A stretch of 64,000 nt of DNA from Rhynchonema sp. JSB1_4 (lineage: Eukaryota > Nematoda > Chromadorea > Monhysterida > Xyalidae): contig JASAMV010008195.1 in NCBI GenBank assembly GCA_030248065.1, forward strand, positions 1-64,000, written 5' to 3'. Below, in pieces: positions 36,315-49,339 of the stretch. Positions within the stretch are counted from its first letter, which is position 1; every line of letters starts with the position of its first letter. The position numbers and the translations under genes were made by a program. Under the pieces are notes generated by a model. It did not search any database. It was not told where the DNA came from and saw nothing but the letters and a program-made list of their open reading frames with translations.

Positions 36315-39300
36315 CCGCTCACGATCAGAAAGTTGTGAAATGCTGTCGTAATTGCAGGCATTAGCGAAACACGACGCGCTGCTGGCCAAGGCACGACAAC
36401 AGATGGAAAAGGAACGGAATCGATTGCAAGAGAAACAACAGGAATTGATCAGAAAGTATCTGGGTGATGATGCCGCTGGTGCGCTGAACAATTGTAATCG
36501 ATTCAAGCGCATTATTTTGTTTTAATTTCTGTTTATTTCTAGAAGCGGCTTTGAAAAGACAACCAACCGCATCGAGCCAAGAACAATCTCTTGTCGCGAA
36601 ACTACCAGCCGTTCCTGCCGAACTTCAGAAGGTATTAGTGCGGTATTGTTGGCTCTTATTTTCACAATTTTCTATATTTGAACAATTTTGTGGATCAAAT
36701 ATTGCAAATTATTTCTAGGAGCTGCACGCAGCAGTGCACGAAAAGGAGCGTGTAGTGCTGGCCGAAGCGATGGCCTACATGGGACTGGAGGCGGACGCCG
36801 TAATGCAATTCGATAATTCAAACTCCACGGCTACCACAGCAGCTCCGTCTACGGTCACTAAAACACCTGGAAAGGTGCATGCTTTTGACATTACACCAAA
36901 CGTAGCGTCTAATATAATGTTCATTGTTTCAGAACACGTTGATGCAGAGTGTACAGTCAATCCTAGGCACTGGGAGCAATGAGAATTCGCCTGCTAAATC
37001 GTCTGCTGTTGCTGCCGCGCCAAGCGGCTCAGAAAAAATCAGCGCTTGTTAGTTATGAGAATTGATTTCGTTTTTAATTTTTAACAGTATTGCTTGAAGT
37101 TCAAAAAAGTTGAAGTGGCAGCTTTTTGCAGCCACGTCGTTTGCTGGCAGCACTGATGATGCCACGAAAACAATTGCGTCGCTCACTGGTCTCAATCTCA
37201 ATCTGCCACCCGGAATGACGGCCAGAAATTTGATCGAATCATTAACTGGTTGGTATTTTCATAAATAATACTGACAAACATGCAATAATACTATTATATT
37301 TGTTTGTTTGCTTTTTGGTAATTCCGGTTGACCTAAAAGTGCTTCAGGTCTGCAACTGAATCGATCCGGTCCCGTCCCGGCCACGTCGAGGCCTGCTATT
37401 TCCCTTCCAACAACAGGTACAACAAGTGCTGTATCAACCATGTCCATCCCCGAGATTCACGTGTTGAATGTGAGCACAGTTGCTGGCACACAAACTATCG
37501 GGTCACAGCCCACAACGTCCAGGGTTATTCCAATTGTGCCCAGAAGTTCTATCCTTGCTGCAACACCTGTAAGTCAGCCCCCACCTCTTCCACCCTCTGT
37601 ATCCAAGCCGACAGCCTTGCCTGAACCCACACCGACTGATTGGAACTCAATGGTGGACAGCTTTTTGAAGAAGACTGGTGTCGTGGCACCGAATAAAGTA
37701 GGTTGTGTTTTGGAATTTTTGTTCTCACCAATTTTTGCTCGCTCCAAGCAAAAAATTCGACGAAACCATAACCAAGGGAAATCACTGCCCGAAATCCTAG
37801 TGTTTCAAGGAGACGACAAATGCTGCCGAGCATGACGAAGGCGAAGAGGGTGAGATTATTGACACACCACCGAAACGACAACCGAAGCGGACGGATCAAG
37901 TGGTGGGCAGCGTAGGAAAGAAGGTCCAGGCGCCAGTTGATGTTGTGCGAGACAGATCAAAGTCACCCGCTCCTAGAGACAAATCTGATCCGTTGGAAGC
38001 CAACTTATTGAGGGTGTTGAAAGAGGTACAATACTTTTCAGATATTTTCATTTTTATGCTTTGACTAGTTTTGCATCTAAATGTCGAGAATGTAATGGCG
38101 TGTATTTGGACTGCCAGTGAAACGCAAGCTTCTATCAAAAAAGAGCGAAAAGAACGTCACTGTTTTTGGTGCATTTTTTGCATTGTGTTGTTCTAAATCG
38201 CCAAAGAAGTTCGCATTGTTTTGCGTTTTGCACATGTATTCTGTCGATCAACCATCTCAGGTGCGCCAAGAGATCGATCAGCCCCGTGAAACATCAGCCG
38301 CTGCCAGAGCAGACTGTGGCGATCGACGAATAGTTGTGCCACGTACATCACCCACAAACACCAACAGCGATCAACCATCGATATCGGATGTTGTGCAGCA
38401 AACACTCACAACGTTTGGAAGGTTGATGTTGGTGTCTTTGTAATGGAAACATGGCTCGAACTAACTAGTTGTTTTTTTTTGCATAGGCCCTTACCGGCGC
38501 CGGCGACTCGAGATCTCGAGTGTGTTGATATCGCAAGTGATGAAGACGAGGGTGAAATGCAACAGGCTGATGCGCAACCGGTGCAACAACGTGAGTGGTT
38601 TTGCCTTTATTTTGTTGTTTGGAAGTTTTTAATTGGTGTTAACGAGCAGTTTTGGCTTGGGGCAAATGAACCGCCCACAAAATCGGTGACAGAATGTTGG
38701 CAGTTGCTTTGTTCTGCGATTGAAGCGCTGTTGACAAAAGTCACCACTGTTCAATCCTCCGGTTTCTTTGCATTGTGTTAGAACGTAAACGTGGCAATCT
38801 CCACATCGGCAGAACGTTTTTACAATATTTTGAGTTCGTGTGTTTTTCAAATGCTGCCAATCCAATTTCATTCTAGCCGTTCCACTGCCTGCTGAAACAT
38901 CACAAGACGATGACGATCTGGCTGATGTCGATGAGTTGGTGCGGCCGAGAGAGGACATGTTGCGAAAATTGCTCAAATTTGCACCCAGCGGTGCGTTTTA
39001 TTTTATTTTTTGAAATGTATAGACGTACGTTATCATGCTTTACTATTGTCCTGCATGTTTGTTGCAGACACGTTCGTGAAAGACGGTCCTTGGGTGACGG
39101 AACAAGTGAAGCTGATCTCTGATGCGCTGAACAGAATGCGAACGCGATTGAAACATCAGAAACAAATGAATGACCCTTGTGAGTTTCGTTGTATTTTTAG
39201 ACAGTTGCTGCAATTGAAAGTTGTTAGTTTCACATTTTTTTCAAAATGCACCGCGTGCAAGGGGCCCCTAAATGTTGAAAATTTTAGGTGCAAGTTGACC

Positions 39301-42300
39301 GATTTTTGGTGCAAGGTGACCAATTTACATGTAAAATGACAAAAATTCTAGGTGTAACTTGCACCTAAACCTCAAATTTTTAGGTGCAAATTAAATCTTT
39401 TAGGTGCGGATGGCACCAAATGGTGAAAACCATGGTTTAGTTGCATGACAATTGATGATTTTTTTGATGGTTTGCAGCCGCATCTGAAACTCAACAAGCG
39501 ATGAAGAACACTGAGAAATCGATGAAAACTGCCGTGTATGAGGCGAAACTCGGGTAAGTGGGCAATTATGAGTTTGAACCTTGACGAATGACTTGGTGAT
39601 TAGTTAGTGGGTTATTGAAAAGAGGTATTCCGAATAACAGAGTAACCAGAAATATTTCACCGAGATCGTCAAACGAAGTTACAGAAAAAAATGACATTGT
39701 TCAACACAAAACAAACAGATGAAAGATCTAAAGGGCAGTTGTCACCCATGCCGAAGATTGATGTGAACGCATTCGTTCTCGTCGCTCTCACAGCTTCATC
39801 GTCTTTTTAATTTCCAGCAAGAAACATCAATAGTCTACTAACCAATTGATCAAACATCAACTGTAAAGCATAACTGACTCCAGCTATCTGCGCGACCATC
39901 CCGAAGTGCTCAAGATCTGTCGTCAACGTCAACTGCTGGATGCGGAGGAGAAACAACGTGCGGCCGAAGCACAGTCACAGCGATTGGCGTTGGCCGAGAA
40001 GAAGGCCAGGGAAATGCGGGAGGCTGAGATCAGGGAGAGGGAAAGACAGGCGAAGATGGCGGCGGGCAAGGAGATGCAGACCTTGAGACCCGTTAGTGAT
40101 AAGGTGAGTTGGTGTTTTGGCGTTCGTTGTGTTTGTTTGAAAAAATACGGTCGGGTATCAAACCACCGGTGTCGCGAACGATGCCGTGTCCACTAATGAC
40201 TAATGAACGGGTAATGATAATGGTCTGCCGAGCAGCTGGTTAATGCTTAGTTGTGCCTGCAGTCCAATCAAAGCAGAGCTTGATTTCACAGGAACGGGCT
40301 GACCAGATGGATAGAGATAAGCTCGAGTCTTGGTTGCAATCTGAAATCGCTGCGTTGACGAAGGAGCAGGACGCGGATCCGAGCCGATTGGTTAGATCGT
40401 GATTGTGAATATTACATTACTGTTGTTATTATTCCGTTTTCAACTTTTATTGTAAAATTGCCGAAATTTGCTTATTATAGTCTTTCCGTTTTATAACAGT
40501 CCTGAGGCGGTATACAGAAAATGTTTCAACGCCTTGAAAGCAGCAGTCATCGTCGTGGATGATAACCAACAGGTTGACAACGTGGCTCAAAACATGCGTG
40601 TGACTTGATGGCTGCTGTTGCTATGAAACATCGGAGCTAGCATGTATTAGACTTCCCGGGAATTTTTTTTTTAAATATAGTACCCCAAACAATTTTTTTT
40701 ATTTAAATATATAAAAAATAATTTTTTAAAAAAATTGTTTGCTGTATACTTTCTTTGGACCGAGAATAAAATGAAAGACTATACCACAACTACGAACTTA
40801 CTCACTCTTTCAATATATCGAAACATTTCTTGTATTCAGGTGCGAATCTCAGTGCTGCAGGAAGTGATCGAGCAGAAGAACAAAATGATGAACAAGAAAC
40901 TCGAGCGACGTGGACGGAGCAGATCGCCAATTCGTAGAAGCTCGCCCGATCGAACCGTCGCCCGTCGTGTGCGACGATCGCCGTCCCGCGAATTGCCCTA
41001 CAAACGTCGTCGATCTCGATCCCGAGAGCAGCCGTACAAACGGACGAGGTCGAGATCTCGATCCCCGGACCGATCCGCTACTCGAAATGTTTCCAGGCAG
41101 AAGAGTAACAGTCCGGATATTATTCCACTGCCAACACCTGCCCCAACTGTTGTGGTCAGCAGTGCTGGTACACCGATCAGAGGCAAATTGGGCTCGAACT
41201 ATGAGACTGAACCGAGTAAGGCACCTGAACCTGCGGCTGCGTCGATTGATACCGAACCTGCGGCACCGATGGTGCAAGAGAAATACAAGGAGCTGCTGGT
41301 GCAAGAACTATTGCGACGAAGACAGGAGCGGGAAAGACAGGAAAGGGAGGCACTGGAAGCACAACAGATGGAAGCCTTGGAGGCGAAACAACGTGAGCGA
41401 GAAGCTATGGAACAACAGCAATTGTTGTTGGTTTGTTGTGGCCATTTTTGAAGTTTTATATTTTTATGTTGCACTTCGCATAATTTGAATGCATAAAATG
41501 TCGGAAAAGACGTTTCTAAATTTCCTTATAGTTGCAACAGCAAGCACAACGAGACCTCTTGACGTCAGCTGCCGGCGCCGTGACTCGGTTGGAGAGCAGC
41601 AGTCGACAGTCAGCAGTCGAGCAACATCAATCGCCAGTCAAGGCACCTGCACCGGATTTGACGGCGCTGTTGATTGCGAGGGAAATGGCAAAACGCAAAC
41701 AGGCAAAGGCTGCTGGCGGCAATGTGCAACATGTGGAAATTGGTTGGATATTTTCCGTAAACAGACCAACTTCTTTGAGGCCATTTTCGCCTGGGTTGTT
41801 CACATTCATACCGACGAGACCTGACACGTCATCTATCGGTGAAAACGGGTCATGAACTGAAGTGAAGACACATTGAGTTTGATTTCATATCTCAATATTA
41901 ATCTGTGAATCGCTCTTATTCTGCGCTCGTGTACTCACATCTTGGCTCCCATTTTTTCAGGCGAGCAGCTGTCGAACCCAGTGCCTGGTCCATCAAGCGA
42001 TGAAACGTCAGGCTGCCAGCCATGTTGTTCCCGTTGCGGCCGGACCGACCACGCCAGCAGTTCGTGTCCAGTGCACGAACCCAGATGTTACAAGTGCGGT
42101 GCACTGGGGCATGGTGCTGCTGCGTGCACACATTCCCGCAAATGTTATGCTTGTGGCGAAATTGGGCATATCGCCGATACATGCACACAACAGGGCAGTC
42201 AATGGACGGATTTGGATGGTTAGTTAAATTATGTTATGATCTCAATGGGCTGCATCGACATTGACGTGCGTCCAACAGATAGTCAACAACCTTTGCGCTG

Positions 42301-43230
42301 ATCAAAATTGGTGACATCAGTAATTTTTGAAACATCTTTCATTCAAAAAAGTCACGTGGACAAAGCAGATCCGTTCCGGTCACTAAGTTACAGGCGGTCA
42401 TGGTGTTTAGCTCATGATGTGTCTCGGGCTATACGCAAATGAACTGATCTGCTAAATGTTCTCAGCTAATTCTTTGCAGCCGAAGTCAACAACCCAGTGT
42501 GGCCTCGACCAGACGGAGCTGACGATAATTTCAACATGCCGATATATTTCGGGCCACAAGGCGATCTCAGACCCGAACAGGTATTTGAGACATTGTTCTT
42601 TCGACTTTTTCAATTATTTTCTTAAAAATAACAACGTTTGTGTTCAGTGCCGTTTGCTGAACGGCCCCGCGCCGGCATCGTTGTTGCAAGAACAGATAAA
42701 AACGGAGGAAGACATGATCAATGAACTGCCATCGTTGAATCCGTCCACGCGAATGGTGCGTGTTTTTATTTGTCGTCAATGTTCGTAAATTCGGAGGTAA
42801 AACAAGCACTAGTCCTGTGATTTCCTTGCAGGATCAGCCAGGTCCATCGACTTCAACCGATGATGACAACATGGTGATCGTATCGTCGGATTCGGAACCC
42901 GAGCCGCAACCAGAACCCGAACAACGGCCACGGAAAATGACACGAAAAGAAGCAAGAAAACTGCAGAAAGAACGATGGAAAGAAAGAACACAAGAAGCTG
43001 TGGTCAGCAATCTGGGGTCCGGTTCTTCCTTGCTGGATCCAGAAGCTGGAGGTCCAAAGCCACCTGGGTTCGAGAAAATGTCACACAACGAAATAGCAAA
43101 GGCTATCAGATACCAAACGCTGTCGCAAAGGCAGCTGAGCCACGTCAAACAATTCTATGCGAAACAGAAAAGGAAACGACGGAAAAAATCTAAAATCCAG
43201 CCGGCTGCTTACACTGTTAGCAAGAAATGA
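27389..43230 (+). CDS. Large zinc-finger, RS-domain and zinc-knuckle nuclear protein
   Basis: I do not recognise the family. About 35 exons read in phase from 27389 to the stop at 43230; main ones are 27530-27670, 27739-27894, 28611-28717, 31819-32021, 32077-32160, 32227-32521, 32671-32787, 32868-32959, 33033-33140, 33227-33301, 34116-34240, 35324-35789, 37348-37697, 39884-40103, 40840-41430, 41961-42218, 42832-43230. The N-terminal third is three repeats of a module: a C2H2 finger ending RPG, then D..., C-x2-C...HQ....H, then FYC-x2/3-C...H. Next come Gln/Pro and Met-Gly-Pro-rich stretches (35.3-36.0 kb), a coiled-coil Glu/Arg segment (39.9-40.4 kb), an RS domain (RRSRSREQPYKRTRSRSRS), three CCHC knuckles (CSRCGRTDH, CYKCGALGH, CYACGEIGH) and a basic C-terminus. 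Such composition suggests RNA binding and pre-mRNA processing, which is inference. The joins around 28789-29075 and the 5' end are unresolved; the start codon is upstream. Confidence 0.8.
27960..28602. mobile_element. hAT-type MITE J2 abutting a splice acceptor
   Basis: CAGTGGTGTCG / TGACACCACTG ends; flanks tttcacgg (27952) and gttcacag (28603), 6 of 8 identical. The right flank is the acceptor of the exon starting at 28611. Hosts R. Confidence 0.8.
28234..28579. mobile_element. hAT-type MITE R nested in J2
   Basis: Ends (AAG)GGCGGATCCAG / CTGGATCCGCCACTG; flanks cccttccc / cccctccc (7 of 8). Contains a cgcgcgcttcgcacg palindrome. Confidence 0.8.
29083..30791. mobile_element. Short non-autonomous LTR retrotransposon
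   Basis: Two 417-bp direct repeats (29083-29499 and 30375-30791) start TATGTGGCACTC and end GCTGCACA. They are flanked by a 5-bp duplication agctg (29078 and 30792). By eye the two LTRs differ at one base (g/a in gtcctt-g/a-gttc), so insertion is recent. The 875-bp interior has no gag-pol. It has a plus-strand frame from 29986, basic and Arg/Gly-rich with a CTHCGRIH ending if a small intron is removed; function unknown. It lies in an intron of the zinc-finger gene. Confidence 0.88.
31187..31470. mobile_element. Solo-ended MITE fragment M
   Basis: Begins CAGTGTAGTGC and contains tttgcgctccgcgcaag, the central palindrome seen in other families. No right end identified. Confidence 0.4.
33489..33817. 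mobile_element. Palindromic MITE with TTA target duplication
   Basis: TTA|GGGCTCCCTTAGTC...GACTAAGGGAGCCC|TTA. The whole 326 bp is a near-palindrome rich in ttccatttccattttcc. The 3-bp TTA duplication and GGG start fit PIF/Harbinger. Confidence 0.8.
33869..34060 (+). mobile_element. Miniature Helitron
   Basis: Starts TCTATACTACTAAAAG after an A and ends CTAG before a T, as Helitrons do. A GC-rich stem (gcggcgctgtagccgggccgc, read as gcggc...gccgc) lies about 16 bp before CTAG. 192 bp, non-coding, in an intron of the zinc-finger gene. Confidence 0.85.
36279..36312. repeat. Poly(A) run of 34
   Basis: Simple run in a zinc-finger gene intron, preceded by purine-rich sequence; it could be the tail of a retro-insertion, but no target duplication is evident. 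Confidence 0.9.
39235..39465. mobile_element. S-family MITE fragment S2
   Basis: Contains several TTTTAGGTGCAA / TTGCACCTAAA units like S1, in the intron after 39178. Borders are not fixed. Confidence 0.55.
40474..40787. mobile_element. MITE N1 (ends TATAGTCTTTC / GAAAGACTATA)
   Basis: Inverted ends; shares aatgtttcaacgccttgaaag, gcagcagtcatcgtcgtgg and gatggctgctgttgc with N2 in the opposite orientation. Carries an extra AT-rich segment of about 100 bp. Confidence 0.8.
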
Positions 43231-43651
43231 TACAATGAAATGTTTTTTATACTTTTCCTTTCTGTGAGTTTCTTTTTATATTTTTTCATGAAATCATGCG
43301 TAAGGTAAAACTTAATTGTTTTTGTACGCTATGTATAGTCTTTCATTTTTATTCTCGGTCCAAATAAAGTATACAGCAAATGTTTCATCGCAACAGCAGC
43401 CATCAAGTAACACGCATGTCGACCTCTTTGTCATCGTCCACGACGATGACTGCTGCTTTCAAGGCGTTGAAACATGTTCTGTATACCGCCTCTGGACTGT
43501 TATAAAACGGAAAGACTATTATATATGTGGATCATATTTCCTGAAACATTCGTTTCTCGTGCTACTTTCTGACCGTATAGTTTTTCAAATATGAATTTGA
43601 ATTTATACGGCTCAACACACAAGTTTTTATCACGAATAAAATTTATATCTT
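43231..43651. other. Tail-to-tail spacer containing MITE N2
   Basis: Space between the stops of the zinc-finger gene (+) and the three-finger gene (-). MITE N2 (43332-43524, TATAGTCTTTC...GAAAGACTAT) occupies its middle, inverted relative to N1. Confidence 0.8.
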
Positions 43652-44662
43652 TCAATATGTCATGAAAAGTATCAGAAGCGTGGCAATGAGGCTTGTAACT
43701 TGCGAGTAGCTGAGCACCAAGTTACCAGAGCTAGATTGAGGTGTTTTCGACGGAGCATCCCCAACCATAGAGTCCCTGTCTAAGTTGGTTGTACGTCCGT
43801 CAAGTGCCGGAGTAATGCGCGTTGTAACGTCATTATCCCACGACGATTCAGTTGTGTGCTCATTGTTCCTCGTTTCCATAAGTGTCGCTACGATTTTCGG
43901 TGTCCGATTGAACTTGTGTTCAGTGTAAGTGCGCGCTGTCGTTGGTTCCCGCCTTGTTGAGTCAGGGTAATCGTAACTGTCACCGTGACGATGCGAATTG
44001 CACAGGTCGGTCTGACAGCAGCATACAGTCAGGTTGCCGACCAGGGGCTGCAAATTGAGTGTTGTTCGGATGAGTTCCTTTGTGCTACAGGGCATGGGTG
44101 TACTCCACCGATGGGCATGATAACAAGTTTCCTTGGGCATGATAACAAGATGACGGTGTCCATTACGCTTGCACTTCGGAAAGTTGGATTTGAAATTGCA
44201 ACATCAACCTGAAACTCAGTGATCCTTCGACATGCCTCACCCATATCGTTGCATATTCTGTTCGCAGTGGCTGAATGGCCGCATTTTTGCAGTGTGCCAC
44301 GGAATTGCGATGGCGGGACACCTGGAATGCATGAAAAAGAATAAGTGGAATTCAAGTTCTCGTTTTTTGATAATGGTAGCTTGCACTCGAAGGGAAAACT
44401 TGTGAAGTTTGAATTCCCAACTTCCCCACCTCACCCCATTCTTACCATGATCCATGTACATCAGTCCATCCCCACTTGTCCAAATGCACCATTTCTGAGC
44501 ATCGCACTCCTGCACCTGACCTGGCACTTTTTGCCATTGATCTCCGATCATCAGCTCCACATTTTGTTCGTCCACACAACGCAACCGGCCAGTCACCGAT
44601 GAGACCACGTGCAGCAGAACCACAAGTCCGTAATGGGGAAATATAGACCCAACTGACTTCAT
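43652..44662 (-). CDS. Secreted or GPI-anchored three-finger (Ly6-like) protein
   Basis: Exons 44662-44446, 44321-44209 and 44131-43652 in phase, 269 residues. Signal peptide at residues 1-25 (GLVVLLHVVSSVTG). Cysteine-rich domain with RC, EC...WC, KC, IC, AC, ETC, PC and the closing VCCCQTDLCN, the CCxxDxCN signature of the Ly6/uPAR fold. Then comes a Thr/Ser-rich stalk and a C-terminal hydrophobic stretch (SLIATLLILF) that fits a GPI signal or a single membrane span. Such proteins act at the cell surface as receptor modulators; the ligand is unknown. The domain is longer between cysteines than a canonical Ly6 domain. Confidence 0.75.
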
Positions 44663-47600
44663 CTTAGAATTGTAGTTTTCGGTCGAATTATTTGTATCTC
44701 ATCCTTGTGATGCCAGATAAAATCGGATTTTTAGTTCTGCAACGATATTCAACACAAATATTGGGTAAAGTGAGTTTTATAGCCAATCGTAAATTTATGC
44801 GCTTGCGGCTAATGAATGATGGGGATCAAAATTGAGACAGATTGCTGTCACATGAACAGAGCGGGAAATAGGGTCGAAATCATAACAAAGACGTATAAAA
44901 GTGAGAAATTTTACGCGAGATTTTCCAAGGTTAAGATTTTCCATACGATTGTGGTGGCATAATGCGCGTGTGGCATGTTATGTAGTTTAATGGACTTTGT
45001 CTGACAAGAAGGATTGCCTGTGTCAGATATACCCAAAACCAAACAGTATACATGTAAATGTTGTGGTCAGTCAGTCAGTCATCGGGAAAACTACGCCATC
45101 TTGTTGTATTTTGGAGCAATAGCTATGCCATCATACAGCACTTACATTGATGTAACGCGTTTAGTGCGCTTGGCATCTAAATTACGTCGAAACTTCAGGC
45201 AGGACCGATTGCGGGTGCTGCAAATACCAAGATGTAACATGACGGCCTATAGAGGTTTTGACGGGCATCAAATTAATCAAATATGACTCGATAATCACAT
45301 ATAGTTCTATATGCATAGTCAGTACAAAGTTAAAAACATGCCGGTTTCTCATGGACGTCTTTATTTATTTTTATTCGATTTTACAGTTATTTTAGGCGGT
45401 ATTGATCTGGAAGTGCACTAAAACAGTGGACGCGCGCATGATTCTTGCGGCAAGTGCGAATAAAGTATGAAAATAGTCGCTCATATATAAAAGTAGGGGA
45501 GTCGTTTATTTGCATCGCACACAAATTGGTTGGTCAGAATAAAAAACAATTGCGTTTTTTGTTCTATTCAATACGTTGTAAGTCTGTCAACGCGGTGCAA
45601 TTTTTGTCATAAACAAAATTAGGCCCACTGGCGCTAAATTGAATCCAGCATAAAAACACTACTGGCTGAACATGAATAGATTTGGGTGGTTTGTTCATGA
45701 ACTCATTGTCCTCTACGTTCGTGGAAGAACGAAACATGGAAACATTTTCTGCAGCCCTGATAAAAATAAAAAGGAGTTCGTTGTATTTCTGCAGAAAACA
45801 AGATGGACTGTTCAATGAGCTGAATACACGTAAATTCAATTTTTATGACTCAAATCAGAAGCCATCTACTCTTTATTGGTTACGGTGCGGAGCCTGGGTT
45901 GCACTTTTAGCGATAAAATAAATCCACTTGATATCGAATTAGAACGCTACACGCACTTAACGTAACAACAAATGAGCGACAGTAACAGTAGGTAACATGC
46001 ATCAAATTTAGTGATGCAAAAACTTACAGAAGAGGCTTCGGTGCGTCATGCAAAACGTGTAAACTTGGCGTGTCAGTTTTTGTAATGAACATGCGTGTAA
46101 CGATGATGGAAGATGCGAGACACGCTGCTGTTGTTGTGCACTGGGGCGCGCATGCACGTTCGTCAAGTTCAAATAAACCACCGAAAGTTTGACATGGCAG
46201 CATGGCAGGATTGAAATGGTACAAAATGAACAGACTGCATCTGTCAACAGTACAGAGAGTGGTTATTTATGCAACACGGCAAGTTTTTGTCCTGTACAAG
46301 TCCGATTGATCAGGCGATGAAGCCGAAGCACAAGCCAGAGCAACAAATCATTTATGTATCCTTGAGGGCCGAATGAAATTTCATGCTGTTTGGTGTGCGC
46401 AACGTAAATTCGAAAGATTGCGGCCCGAGATGAGATCTCAGATGCGTCTTGTCAGATTAAAAGAGGCAGAGCACAGACGAACAGCCGCTTGCTGTTGTTT
46501 TTACGTTTTTACACTCCGGTCTTTCTTATTTTGGCGTATTTTCTTGTATAATGCGAATTTTGCCGCTATAATGCATGCGCATGAATCACTGTCAGGTAAA
46601 AGATGGATGCACACACCGACCAGATCGACGTGGGACAAAAATTAGGAACATACAGTTGGGCCTTTTTTTCACTGACTCAGGTCACAAGCAGTGGAGTATT
46701 TGTGTCATCTGTTTTTAAATCTCAAAAGTCTCAGAACAAAAGTATGCAGCCAACGCAAGTGAATAATGTGTGATTGATGTTATGCGTGTGTTGTGTGCGG
46801 TCGTATTTCATGGCAAATTTGAAAAATCAAGCATCATCCGTCTTTGATATCATGCGCACCTTGGCTTGGCCACTTGGGACCACATGGTGAGGTTATGCTG
46901 GGAATCTAACGTAGATACCCTGTCTTTCCAAGGAATCGGTGAGTTTATGTGCATCACCTGTTGCCGAATATTTCTGATCTGAGTTGATCAATAAGATTTG
47001 AAAATAATTTATCATAAAAACAAGCCACGTGGGCCGTCAATAGTGGTGGCGATCGGATCTAGTCCATTACTCATTGGTCGTTGAAAAGACCGTTACCTTG
47101 ATCAAGGTCAGCACTTTATATGGAATCAGGCCGTAAATCTTTGCAAGATGCGAGGTTGGCAACAGCGCAAACTTTTGAAGTTATAGTCAACTTGTCACAT
47201 GCACTTCTTTATCATCATCAATCGCCAAAGCGTGAGGCCAAGCCTCTCGAAAAACTTGTGTGGTCTGACCTGTCATAAATCCATATTTGGTGCTTCTGTG
47301 TGAAAGTTCACGATGCAACAAATCTGAAGCCTGAAGTCATGTGAGTAGTTTAACACTCAAGTGGGTACTGCTGTATGTCTTCAGGATCATAATTTATTTT
47401 TGCAGTAAGCATGCAGTTTTACACACCACAGGGGTAGGGGATGTATCGTGAAACAATAGCGTAACAGACAACCGCATGTTGTTCGATTATATTTAACATC
47501 ATGAAATCGCGACTACTTTTCCAAACCATGGCTGATCCACTTACCGCATGCGTTTGGTTTGGATTTAACACTGGCCTGGGCACTTGAATCTTAGGCTTTG

Positions 47601-48790
47601 TCCACATTGAACCCAACAGCAGGGCCAGTCCATGTCACCATGATTGCTGATCCTGCCGATTCTTGATCACGAACTACACTTGTATCCTTGTATGTATGAG
47701 TGCAGAGCATAGTTATAAACTTCACCTGGATAGCGAAATCCTGCATAAACTGCAGTCGTTAAAAAATGAACGTCATCCATTTTCGGCCACCCGGAACGAG
47801 CTTTTGGAGTTCCCATGACTTGCGACCGCGAAATGTGAGCACGAGCACAAATCTGTGTTGACTGCGGTGCACATCCACCAATGTGCACACTGGAAACGTA
47901 GGTTTTCTCAGGTGATTCAGCGCAAATTGCGATGTGTTATGTGCATAACAGGAACATCACGCTGACACTGGACCAAAGCAATCTCTGGAACCTATGCTGC
48001 AACCCAGAATGCACGTAAAAATATAGAAAACTTTCATCAACAAGATGGATCATGCATCGTTTAACAGTTAACATCCCGAACCTACATCCGTTGAGAAATG
48101 GTGAAGAAAACGGTGAGGATAAATCCACCACCTCGTCGCTATTAATGCAACTTGGGACTTGCAGTGGACGAATCACACACTCACGACTCAACGCAAACCT
48201 CAAGTTTCCACTTTATTTAACCTCTGGACGAACTATAAAAACAATCTAAACATCGCTCAACGCAAACCACATTAAACCGCACCAACCTCACAGACCCTAA
48301 CTCGCACACAAATTTTACCACTTTTTGCGTGACCGAAAAACCGGTGTTTACGGGCTGGACCGATCAAGATTTTCAGGGAACGGTGGATGGTAGATTTTTG
48401 ATTGGCGGGTTGCTGCCTGCGGTGGATCACGGCGCAAGGGAACCAGTGGCAAACAGCGCCATCGGAGGTTCCGGTATTGGTCGCACAATGACTATATAAG
48501 AATTGGTCAAATTTTTTTCCTGAATCGTGAAGAAGGAAAGTGACGGGGCAGTGACGTTGCGTTGCGTGATCGCACACAAAGTATGTAGTAAAGAGAATGT
48601 TTCAGACCCGCGGCAACGTGGTTGATCCGCTAGATTATTTTTAGCTGAAAATGTTTTGTCAAAAATACAAGTAGCATTGTGGTTAAGGTTGAACCTGAAG
48701 ATCAGGGTAGATGAATTCTGATTTAGTCATTGTGCGACCAATACCTATGCTGGCAGTGTTGAAGAAACTGTGGGACAACAAACGTGCATA
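44663..48790. other. Gene-poor intergenic stretch
   Basis: Only short frames with no family motif (for example 45014-45286 + and 46373-46645 +). I see no RNA gene and no clear repeat. Composition is ordinary, unlike the G/C-tract transposon blocks. Confidence 0.45.
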
Positions 48791-48794
48791 AATG

Positions 48795-49339
48795 TATCCG
48801 GGGGGGCTGTATTTTGGTAGGTTTTTTACGGTAATAGAGTACCCCCTTGTATTTAGGTATTTACGGTATGTTTTTCTGTGTGATTCGGTTTCTGTAAACC
48901 GGGTCCGTTTCGGTCCCACAAAAAGTGGGCTTATACTTTGCGCGATGCGCCTTTTTTGGAGATTTTTGGTCTAAGACAATGATTTTGGCTTGAAATTTGA
49001 GCAATTCGGGCCGCGGGCATGGCCCGAACCTCCAAATCTCCGGTCCGGCCCGGCCCGAGCCAAAAGTGCAAAATCCCAGCCTGATCCTAAAATCTCTGCT
49101 CACAATCACAAACCCGAACTCGGACACAGCATTACCAGTTGGGGAAAGAAATCAGGTGAGCAGACAAGCGCGGAATGCGGAATGCAGAAAGTTACCATTC
49201 CGCATTAATCTGCTCACCAATTTCCGCATTCCGCGTTAATCTGACTGATGGCAGCGAAAGCGCCTGACCTGCATTACCGTAAATCCATGGCCTGGAATCT
49301 CGAGCAGGGCTGGGCCGGGGCGGGCCGGATCGGCCCGAT
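48795..49339. mobile_element. E fragment followed by a GC-rich F-like element
   Basis: 48795-48870 carries ccgggggggctgta and two ttacggta ends of E type. 48880-49105 matches the body of the F-like element at 24.8 and 26.2 kb, with ggcccgaa/ggcccgagcc runs. 49150-49240 contains a short hairpin (gtgagcaga...tctgctcac). Confidence 0.55.

Noticed and set aside
44900..48600. Short frames on both strands (for example 45014-45286, 48272-48577)
   Set aside because: No family similarity, no consistent splice partners, lengths expected by chance.
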